Below are positions 1 through 4,716 of a DNA stretch of 7,103 nt, one piece after another. The DNA is taken from NCBI GenBank assembly GCA_017379255.1, contig JAFNWZ010000187.1, forward strand, positions 1 through 7,103. Direction: 5' to 3'. Every line of letters starts with the position of its first letter. The stretch's first letter is position 1. Below the pieces are notes generated by a model. That model was not told the origin of the DNA. It was given only the letters and a program-made list of their open reading frames with translations, and searched no databases. Source of the stretch: Akkermansia sp. Its GTDB lineage: Bacteria > Verrucomicrobiota > Verrucomicrobiia > Verrucomicrobiales > Akkermansiaceae. The position numbers and the translations under genes are program-made.

Positions 1-27
1 CCTTCTTTGCCTCGGTAGGAACGCTTC

Positions 28-321
28 TTACTCTCTCCCAGTGATCATGTTCTTAACATAGTCAGCGTGACCGGGGCAGTCAACGTGAGCGTAGTGACGC
101 TGCTCGGTCTCGTATTCAACGTGGGCAGTAGAAATGGTAATACCGCGCTCACGTTCCTCGGGGGCACCGTCAATCTGATCGTAAGCACGAGCTTCAGCCA
201 TACCGCGGTCTGCAAGAACCTTAGTAATTGCAGCGGTAAGAGAAGTCTTGCCATGGTCAACGTGACCGATCGTACCCACGTTCACGTGGGGCTTGGTGCG
301 CTGGAATGATTCTTTGGCCAT
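28..321 (-). CDS. tuf: Elongation factor Tu, N-terminal fragment (broken after residue 95)
   Basis: EF-Tu is the GTPase that carries aminoacyl-tRNA to the ribosomal A site. The visible part is the first half of the GTP-binding domain: the P-loop GHVDHGKT at residues 19-26, the switch I segment RGITI with T62, and the DCPGH motif at 81-85, all at the same numbering as Escherichia coli EF-Tu. The match continues through YVKNMITG (88-95). The next codons read R-E-stop instead of the expected AAQMDG, so about three quarters of the protein (normally near 395 residues), including the NKxD motif and domains 2 and 3, is absent. The ATG at 319-321 is the canonical start; no Shine-Dalgarno sequence precedes it. 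The gene lies 47 bases downstream of tRNA-Thr(GGT), the arrangement also seen at E. coli tufB, and probably shares its promoter. As written it could not make a functional EF-Tu. An assembly break at a duplicated tuf gene is the likeliest explanation; a genuine pseudogene is possible. Confidence 0.9.
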   Translation of the reverse strand: MAKESFQRTKPHVNVGTIGHVDHGKTSLTAAITKVLADRGMAEARAYDQIDGAPEERERGITISTAHVEYETEQRHYAHVDCPGHADYVKNMITGRE

Positions 322-368
322 AATCGTTTATTAAGTTTGGGCTGCTTATTCTTGCAAGAAATCAAAAA

Positions 369-439
<71 letters not shown>

Positions 440-453
440 GACTTGACTCCGGG

Positions 454-475
454 CGTCCCACTTTCGTGTGAGACG
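454..475 (-). other. Leader hairpin between the promoter and tRNA-Thr
   Basis: On the minus strand CGTCTCAC and GTGGGACG pair over 8 bp (one G-U) around the loop ACGAAA. It lies in the short transcribed leader, 14 bases upstream of the tRNA 5' end. It is not followed by a T-run, so it is not an intrinsic terminator. It could guide RNase processing or keep the leader from misfolding with the tRNA; no family is recognised. Confidence 0.45.
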
Positions 476-488
476 TGAAAGCGAGGGA

Positions 489-538
489 AGTATACACACT
501 CCCGACGGCGAAGTCAATGATTATTTCTATTTTTTTGC
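489..538 (-). promoter_or_regulatory. Strong sigma70-type promoter with UP-like element for tRNA-Thr-tuf
   Basis: Read on the minus strand, TTGACT (512-517) and TATACT (489-494) are separated by exactly 17 bases, close to the consensus for both boxes. Upstream of the -35 box (518-538) the DNA is almost purely A/T with an A7 run, as in the UP elements of rRNA and tRNA promoters. The discriminator after the -10 box is C-rich (TCCCTCG). Transcription would begin near position 482, about 43 bases before the tRNA. The GC-rich discriminator suggests growth-rate or stringent control, by analogy with other stable-RNA promoters; that part is inference. Confidence 0.88.
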
Positions 539-545
539 AAAAAAA
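530..545. repeat. Perfect 16-bp A/T-tract palindrome (T7-GC-A7)
   Basis: Seven T, GC, then seven A form an exact palindrome in the divergent intergenic region, directly upstream of the tRNA-Thr promoter. A-tracts of this length bend DNA and bind the RNA polymerase alpha C-terminal domain, so it probably belongs to the UP element. It is also upstream of the divergent gene at 639, so it might serve both directions. Confidence 0.55.
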
Positions 546-566
546 GATAAATTCCGCGTTTTTTCG

Positions 567-589
567 CCTGTTTTTGGAGGCAAAACAGG
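567..589. repeat. Inverted repeat upstream of the Sel1-repeat gene
   Basis: CCTGTTTT and AAAACAGG form a perfect 8-bp stem with a 7-base loop, 50 bases before the start codon at 639. Neither strand has a T-run after it, so it is not an obvious terminator. Its place between two divergent transcription units fits a regulator binding site or a 5' leader structure, but nothing further can be read from the sequence. Confidence 0.35.
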
Positions 590-601
590 TGGAAAGTTGG
601 G

Positions 602-630
602 TTGAAAAGCTGGCGAGCCGGGTTCAGAAT
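602..630 (+). promoter_or_regulatory. Candidate promoter of the Sel1-repeat gene
   Basis: TTGAAA (602-607) and CAGAAT (625-630) are 17 bases apart; they match the sigma70 boxes at 5 of 6 and 4 of 6 positions. Transcription would start near 637, only a couple of bases before the ATG at 639, so the mRNA would be almost leaderless. The -10 box is weak, so an unseen promoter further upstream in the A/T-rich region is an alternative. Confidence 0.35.
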
Positions 631-638
631 AGGGGCCT

Positions 639-1190
639 ATGAAGAAATTAACACTCACAACCGCCGCCGTGCTGCTCGGCCTTGCCCAATGGGCAACCGC
701 AGCTGAATGCCCCACCCGTAAAGCCGGCAAACCCACCGGCTGCTGCACCGCTGATGCTTCATGCAAAGCACCTTGCGACAGCAAGAAAAAAGGCATCCAA
801 TACGGCGAGCAGGCATGGCTCGACATTGAGACCGTCACTGTAGAAGCAGAAAATGGCGACCCCATTGCGCAATATACCGTGGCGTATCTCACCGAAACCG
901 CCCCTGAAGCGACAGAAGAACACGCACAGAAGGCAAAGGAATGGTACAACAAGGCACTTCCCGGCCTGGAGAAAGCCGCCGCCGAGGGCCACGCAGGCGC
1001 CTGCATGGCACTTGCACACATGTACGCCACTGGTAAGGGAGTAGAAAAGAACCCCGAAATGGCCGAAAAGTACAAGAAGATGTACAAGGAAATCTGCGAG
1101 AGGAAGTGCAAGGACACTAAGTCCTGCTGCCCGACCGCCCCGGCAAACGACACACCTGCACCTGCACCAGCGCCTGCCCAGGCTGAATAA
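639..1190 (+). CDS. Secreted cysteine-rich Sel1-like repeat protein
   Basis: The 183-residue product begins with a classical signal peptide: KK, a hydrophobic core at residues 4-17, and cleavage near A21/A22 after the ATAA stretch. It is therefore exported. Residues about 66-150 carry two Sel1-like (TPR-related) helical repeats, recognisable as AENGDPIAQY and AAAEGHAGACMALAHMYATGKGV followed by MAEKYKKMY; such repeats mediate protein-protein contacts. Ten cysteines are present (24, 35, 36, 42, 46, 122, 153, 157, 163, 164). The N-terminal set CC-x5-C-x3-C is the mirror image of the C-terminal set C-x3-C-x5-CC, which suggests disulfides or metal binding bracketing the repeats. A short Ala-Pro tail ends the protein. 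The ATG at 639 is chosen because it gives an intact signal peptide; AGGGG at 631-635 is a poorly spaced ribosome-binding candidate. It is a single-gene unit closed by a strong terminator. Specific function and partner are unknown. Confidence 0.88.
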   Translation: MKKLTLTTAAVLLGLAQWATAAECPTRKAGKPTGCCTADASCKAPCDSKKKGIQYGEQAWLDIETVTVEAENGDPIAQYTVAYLTETAPEATEEHAQKAKEWYNKALPGLEKAAAEGHAGACMALAHMYATGKGVEKNPEMAEKYKKMYKEICERKCKDTKSCCPTAPANDTPAPAPAPAQAE

Positions 1191-1203
1191 GCCCGCACGC
1201 ACC

Positions 1204-1244
1204 ACCATCCCTGCCCTGCTACGGGCAGGGATGGTTCATTTTTT
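1204..1244 (+). terminator. Intrinsic terminator of the Sel1-repeat gene, overlapping the end of truA
   Basis: ACCATCCCTGCCC (1204-1216) and GGGCAGGGATGGT (1223-1235) pair perfectly over 13 bp with loop TGCTAC, followed by TCA and a T6 run (1239-1244). It starts 13 bases after the stop codon of the plus-strand gene. The T-run is only on the plus-strand side, so it works best in that direction. The convergent truA stop codon lies in the loop, and the 3' arm plus T-run encode the last residues of TruA. Confidence 0.93.
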
Positions 1245-2001
1245 CATAAAACACGCGGTTGAGATAAAGACCCTCCGCAGGCGCACAATAGCGCGTCTTG
1301 GCACCCAGCGGCTCATCCAGCATGGCGGCCAGCCCAGCATGTGACATCCGGCCGCGCGCGACCTGATGCGCCGTACCGACCAACAGGCGCACCATGCGGT
1401 ACATGAAGCCATTTCCATGAAACCGCAAGCGCAACAGTTCCCCTTCCTCATGCAGCGTGGCGCTGAATATCGTGCGCATATAGAAATCCACCGGTGGTTC
1501 AGCCGGTTCATTCCCCCGATTAGCCGCAAACCGGCGGAAATCATGAGTTCCTTCATACACACGCAGCGCCTCAGCCAGCGCTGCGGCATCAAAGCTGTGC
1601 GGCACATGCCACGCCCGCCCGCGCATAAAGGGGCTAAGCACCGCGGAACGGCTAATCAGGTATTCATATTCCTTCCCGACAGCATCAAACCGGGCGTGAA
1701 AAGCATCCGTCACCCGGCACACATGCATAATTCTGATATCTGCCGGTAGATGCGCATTTAGAGCTGCCACCCAGTTTTCTGCACTCATGCAGCAGGATTC
1801 AGGCACATCTGCATGAAAACACTGAGCATGGGCATGCACGCCCGCATCTGTGCGGCCACTGGCCGCAATGCGCACCGCCCCCTTCAGGATGCGTGCCATG
1901 GCCGTCTCTATGGTATCCTGCACCGAATTTCCGCCGCGCTGGCTCTGCCAACCACAGTACGCCAGTCCATCATACGCACAAGTATATAGCAACCGGGACA
2001 T
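1219..2001 (-). CDS. truA: tRNA pseudouridine synthase A
   Basis: TruA converts uridines 38-40 in the anticodon stem-loop of many tRNAs to pseudouridine, in the cytoplasm. From the ATG at 1999-2001 the protein has 260 residues, normal for the family. The catalytic motif SGRTDAGVHA spans residues 48-57, with the nucleophile Asp52. Other family blocks follow in order: FHARFDAVGKEYEY (about 101-114), THDF (152-155), NGFMYRMVRLLVGT (197-210) and GLYLNRVFY (244-252). An in-frame TTG at 2014-2016 would add five residues (LLIV before Met), but the conserved core starts at SRLLYTCAYDG and neither start has a Shine-Dalgarno sequence, so ATG is preferred. The last eight residues, EKMNHPCP, extend past the conserved end and are encoded within the terminator of the convergent gene. 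No clear promoter is seen just upstream; it may be read through from the lipoprotein gene 88 bases upstream. Confidence 0.95.
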   Translation of the reverse strand: MSRLLYTCAYDGLAYCGWQSQRGGNSVQDTIETAMARILKGAVRIAASGRTDAGVHAHAQCFHADVPESCCMSAENWVAALNAHLPADIRIMHVCRVTDAFHARFDAVGKEYEYLISRSAVLSPFMRGRAWHVPHSFDAAALAEALRVYEGTHDFRRFAANRGNEPAEPPVDFYMRTIFSATLHEEGELLRLRFHGNGFMYRMVRLLVGTAHQVARGRMSHAGLAAMLDEPLGAKTRYCAPAEGLYLNRVFYEKMNHPCP

Positions 2002-2010
2002 AACAATCAG

Positions 2011-2047
2011 TAACAAACACCGCAGCTCTCTTTTCAGAGAACTGCGG
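2011..2047 (-). terminator. Probable terminator or attenuator between the acidic lipoprotein gene and truA
   Basis: On the minus strand CCGCAG-T/A-TCTCT type arms (2036-2047 with 2020-2031) pair over 12 positions with one A/C mismatch around a 4-base GAAA loop, followed by the T-rich stretch TGTTTGTTA. It lies 42 bases after the lipoprotein stop codon and 18 bases before the truA ATG. The interrupted T-run predicts incomplete termination, which would let some transcripts continue into truA. Confidence 0.55.
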
Positions 2048-2089
2048 CGGGCATCATCAAAACGTGATAATCAAGGTGAAAATTATTAC

Positions 2090-2992
2090 TTACAGCGCAA
2101 TGTCTATATCGAGCTCTTCATCACCGCCGAGGTCTTCGCCCATGGAATCATCGCTCACCTCTTCATCAGCAGCGTCGTCTGCGGGCTCCTCGTCAGCAAC
2201 TACATCTTCTTCCGCGGCAGGTTCTTCTTCCGCGGCAGGTTCTTCCTCAACGGAAAGGTCATCCTCAGCAGGCTCTTCCTCTGCTGCAGGCTCTTCCTCT
2301 ACTGCGGGTTCATCATCAGCCGCAGCCTCCTCCTCCGCAGCGGGCTCTTCCTCTGCAGGAGTCAGATCCATGGCACCCACCTCCTCAGGCTCCACTTCAA
2401 CAGCGGCGGGAATCGCGGGCACGTCCTCCTCATTGGCGAACTTGAAAGCACCGTTATCATCAGTGGAGGCCACATAGGCCAACGCAGCCGCAAGCTTCTC
2501 AGAGCCATAGTATTCCGCAAAAGCAGGCGGATTATTATTGCTCTCAGACTCGGCATTGTAGGTATAAAGCTGGCCCTTGGTGAACTGTTCCTTCGCGGGA
2601 GAAGCAGAACTCACACCTGCCCCCACCCCCACGGCACGGACAAGCGCCGTATCATCCACTTCGCCAGCAGCCTCAGTTACCGGCTTACTGGCCTGCACAC
2701 GGCCAAGTTCGCGCACAAGACCGCACACGGCATCAGAATAAGCATTCGCATCGCTGCCAGCCAGAGCATTTGCATCTGCACTGAATACGCGAACGCTGGC
2801 GTTCTGGAAGCGCTTATTAAGAGCCTCCACACGGGGAGCTACAGCCTCTGCAGTCTTGTAATCAGTCACTTTCTGCAGTTCAGCAGTCAATTCTTCTGCC
2901 AACTGCTGGGCAGTCTTTTCTTCTTTCTGGCAAGAGGTAAGCATGCCGAAAGTCAGCAGAGCGCAAGAGGGAATGAAGAGAAAACGTTTCAT
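2090..2992 (-). CDS. Putative lipoprotein with a long acidic Glu/Asp/Ala/Pro repeat tail
   Basis: The 300-residue product starts MKRFLFIPS and has a lipoprotein signal: a hydrophobic core and lipobox LTSC with Cys21, so it should be lipidated and anchored in a membrane. Residues about 22-70 are predicted helical and polar, rich in Glu, Gln and Ala. The middle (about 70-185) matches nothing I recognise. From residue 185 to the end there is no Lys, Arg or His, while about 52 of 116 residues are Asp or Glu; much of this is built from the hexapeptide EEEPAA and variants. Such a tail is likely disordered and could bind cations or basic partners. An upstream in-frame TTG at 3047-3049 is rejected as start because it is part of the TTGACA promoter box. 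CCCTCC, not a Shine-Dalgarno sequence, precedes the ATG. Function is unknown. Confidence 0.85.
   Translation of the reverse strand: MKRFLFIPSCALLTFGMLTSCQKEEKTAQQLAEELTAELQKVTDYKTAEAVAPRVEALNKRFQNASVRVFSADANALAGSDANAYSDAVCGLVRELGRVQASKPVTEAAGEVDDTALVRAVGVGAGVSSASPAKEQFTKGQLYTYNAESESNNNPPAFAEYYGSEKLAAALAYVASTDDNGAFKFANEEDVPAIPAAVEVEPEEVGAMDLTPAEEEPAAEEEAAADDEPAVEEEPAAEEEPAEDDLSVEEEPAAEEEPAAEEDVVADEEPADDAADEEVSDDSMGEDLGGDEELDIDIAL
2205..2240. repeat. Exact 18-bp tandem duplication within a degenerate repeat tract
   Basis: Two identical adjacent 18-bp units (2205-2222 and 2223-2240) encode a repeated Glu-Glu-Glu-Pro-Ala-Ala type hexapeptide on the minus strand. Degenerate copies of the same unit extend to about 2355. 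Because the unit is a multiple of three, gain or loss of copies keeps the reading frame, so the acidic tail could vary in length among strains. Confidence 0.8.
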
Positions 2993-3020
2993 GGAGGGAA
3001 TAAGATAATCTACGTTCCAC

Positions 3021-3049
3021 AAGTTAGCAGGATTTATGGCCCGTGTCAA
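3021..3049 (-). promoter_or_regulatory. Promoter of the acidic lipoprotein gene
   Basis: The minus strand carries a perfect -35 box TTGACA (3044-3049), a 17-base spacer, and TAACTT (3021-3026) preceded by TG-C, which makes an extended -10 element. Transcription would start near 3014, giving a leader of about 20 bases before the ATG at 2992. Confidence 0.8.
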
Positions 3050-3105
3050 GGTAAAGAATCGTGATTAAGAAAAAAATGAAAGGATTTTGATATTTTCGCA
3101 GTAAA

Positions 3106-3117
3106 GAGGCATGCCTC
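3106..3117. repeat. 12-bp palindrome between the GNAT and lipoprotein genes
   Basis: GAGGCATGCCTC is a perfect palindrome 11 bases after the GNAT stop codon. As RNA it could form only a tiny stem, and the T-rich stretch at 3063-3084 is too far away for a standard terminator. It may be a protein-binding site or chance. No other terminator for the GNAT gene is seen in this gap. Confidence 0.25.
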
Positions 3118-3127
3118 AGATGAAGAG

Positions 3128-3607
3128 TCAGCTGGGTTCCGGCAGAATGTCTGCATAAATGCCGGGGTCAGAACCTTCAATAACAGTAGCGCCCACCGTG
3201 CGGGAATAAAATTCCTGCGGGCCAGTACCACCGATGACGGCATACCCATACCCCAGCGCCTTCATCTGCTCGAGCGCTGTTACCAGCAGAGCCTTGCCAA
3301 CCCCACCCATGCGCAAGGAGGGATCCACCCCCATGGGGCCGATAAATCCGCGCATGGTGGCATCGAAGCAGGCAAATCCGAGCACCTCCCGGTTCCGCGT
3401 GGCAATGATGCAGCCCACGGGCTGGTGAGACATAGCCGCTGTGAACTCACTTACCCAGCGGGTGCTGAACGTGCGGGCAATCCATTCCTGCACAGCGTGC
3501 ATTTCATAAGGCCGGCAGGTGCGTATGAGCACCCCCTTCTCTTCGAGTTTCCGGCGCAGAGGAGCACCTTCCGGCAGCGCATACAAGCGCACTAACATAT
3601 CTACCAT
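3128..3607 (-). CDS. GNAT-family N-acetyltransferase
   Basis: This is a 159-residue acetyl-CoA-dependent acyltransferase of the GNAT fold, probably cytoplasmic since no signal peptide is present. The acetyl-CoA-binding motif A is clear: strand GFIGPMGVDPSLR (88-99 or so) followed by the pyrophosphate loop R99-M-G-G-V-G104 and the helix KALLVTALEQMKALGYGY. The C-terminal EFYSRTVGA block (132-140) is motif B. The stretch IGGTGPQEFYSRTVGA with a following PGIY recalls a widespread GNAT subfamily of unknown substrate. The first 25 residues are less typical. ATG at 3605-3607 is the longest start; the ATG at 3596-3598 is a nearby alternative, and neither has a Shine-Dalgarno sequence. It stands 34 bases after the terminator of the TPR operon, so it needs its own promoter; TATACA at 3620-3625 is a possible -10 box without a clear -35 partner. 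Substrate cannot be assigned. Confidence 0.88.
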   Translation of the reverse strand: MVDMLVRLYALPEGAPLRRKLEEKGVLIRTCRPYEMHAVQEWIARTFSTRWVSEFTAAMSHQPVGCIIATRNREVLGFACFDATMRGFIGPMGVDPSLRMGGVGKALLVTALEQMKALGYGYAVIGGTGPQEFYSRTVGATVIEGSDPGIYADILPEPS

Positions 3608-3632
3608 ATCTATGCTTTCTGTATAGTTTCCT

Positions 3633-3670
3633 ATAAAAAGAAATCCGCGGGGCTGGCTGCCCCGCGGATT
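3633..3670 (-). terminator. Intrinsic terminator of the TPR-protein operon
   Basis: On the minus strand AATCCGCGGGGC (3659-3670) pairs perfectly over 12 bp with GCCCCGCGGATT (3642-3653) around a 5-base loop, followed by TCTTTTTAT. It begins 18 bases after the stop codon of the 334-residue gene and is the clear end of that transcription unit. Confidence 0.93.
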
Positions 3671-3688
3671 CGAGAGAACCAGTACTGA

Positions 3689-4693
3689 TTATTCCCCCTT
3701 CTTAACTCCCTTCTTCGCGTTGAAGTAATAAGCATCAAGCTTATCTGCAAGCGCATTAGGAGTCTCGGCCGGGTAGAGGGTCTTCAGGTAATGAGCCATG
3801 GCCACAGCATCGCGGAAATCAGCAGGTGCAGCATTCCAGCCAGGCTTGGTAACAGGGCTGCCAACCTTGGCAGCATAATCCTGCACACCAGGCATAGCCC
3901 AGAGCATCGTCATAGCGCGGTTGAGGGCATCCATGGGCAGAATCTTCTGGGCGCCGTGCATGCTCATCACCGCCTGGCAGTAGAAGTCTACTGCTGCGCT
4001 GGCGGCTTTTACCTTATCCTCGGCAATGGTAGCCTGAAGCTGCTCCGCCGGCACCATGGAAGCGGCGGCACGGGCAAGCGCGTAGCGCAGCCAGCCGTTG
4101 CTTTCGCTATCAAGGTTGCGGCCATGAGTCTTGACGATTTCCTCCACCCCTGCCTTGATGGCGGCAAAGGATTCGGGCTTATCATCAATGAGCGCAAACA
4201 CCTTGGCAGCCTCCAGGCGGGCTACATCTGACCCGGTAAGGGCAGATGCACCGGGGAAGGAATCCACAAGCGTCTTGGCTGCGGCCACATCAAGCATACG
4301 CACAGCGCAGGTAAGCTCATAGAGCGCAGACATTGTGCAGGGAGAACCAGGCAGGCCGGCAAAGGCTGCATACTTCTTCTTGATGGAGGCAAACTGCTTG
4401 CGGGCATCAGCATAATCACCACCGTAGTAATCGCGGAGCGCATTAGCCATTTCTGCAGGAGTCTGGATATAGAACATCTTGCAGGCAGAAGCCTTGGTCT
4501 GCATCAGCTGGTCTGTGCCCTTCTGCAGGTAGAAGAATGAGCCATTACCATCACTGCGTTCCAATTCAAGCAAAGCGGGGTTGCCGCCAGGCACCTGTAC
4601 ATAAGCACTCAACTTGGCAGGCTGCTGAGCAGCTGCAAACTGCATGCAGGAAGCAGCCGCCAGAGCAAATCCCATATATTTCAATGATTTCAT
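3689..4693 (-). CDS. Exported tetratricopeptide-like protein
   Basis: The 334-residue product has a signal peptide (MKSLKY, hydrophobic 8-20) with likely cleavage after the Ala-Ala-Ala at residues 20-22, before QQ, so it is exported to the periplasm or beyond. A short beta-type segment, containing VQVPGGNPALLELERSDGNG, precedes FYIQTPAEM. Residues about 78-180 are helical and TPR-like: ALRDYYGGDYADARKQFASI is a typical A/B helix pair with the small-large pattern of TPRs, and further helical pairs follow to the end. The C-terminus is basic (KKGVKKGE). It follows the large TPR gene after only 23 bases and precedes a strong terminator, so the two are almost certainly one operon and may act together as envelope scaffolding. 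Such TPR proteins sometimes sit near ExbB/ExbD-type energy-transducing genes in this phylum, but none is visible here. Exact function is unknown. Confidence 0.85.
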   Translation of the reverse strand: MKSLKYMGFALAAASCMQFAAAQQPAKLSAYVQVPGGNPALLELERSDGNGSFFYLQKGTDQLMQTKASACKMFYIQTPAEMANALRDYYGGDYADARKQFASIKKKYAAFAGLPGSPCTMSALYELTCAVRMLDVAAAKTLVDSFPGASALTGSDVARLEAAKVFALIDDKPESFAAIKAGVEEIVKTHGRNLDSESNGWLRYALARAAASMVPAEQLQATIAEDKVKAASAAVDFYCQAVMSMHGAQKILPMDALNRAMTMLWAMPGVQDYAAKVGSPVTKPGWNAAPADFRDAVAMAHYLKTLYPAETPNALADKLDAYYFNAKKGVKKGE

Positions 4694-4716
4694 ATTCCGG
4701 AAATAGTGGTTAATGG

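Noticed and set aside
1..40. Intron or intein inserted into tuf after codon 95
   Set aside because: No group II intron 5' consensus, no intein splice residue and far too little sequence to see any such element.
349..360. Perfect palindrome TTCTTGCAAGAA between tRNA-Thr and tuf
   Set aside because: It folds only into a 4-bp stem with a 4-base loop and lacks a following T-run, so there is no support for a terminator or riboswitch.
527..1198. Minus-strand open frame of 223 codons opposite the Sel1-repeat gene
   Set aside because: The plus-strand gene has a signal peptide, Sel1 repeats and its own terminator; the antisense frame has none of these.
2064..2477. Plus-strand Ser/Ala-rich frame of 137 codons
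   Set aside because: Its SSSAAGSSS pattern is simply the complement of the EEEPAA-coding repeats.
2993..3049. Extension of the lipoprotein gene to an upstream in-frame TTG
   Set aside because: That TTG is the first part of the TTGACA promoter box and the extension would place 19 residues before the lipoprotein signal peptide.
1850..3064. Long plus-strand open frame of 404 codons opposite truA and the lipoprotein gene
   Set aside because: It lies antisense to two supported genes, spans their intergenic terminator, and its low-complexity Phe/Leu/Arg-rich part is the mirror of the repeat tract. No recognisable domain.
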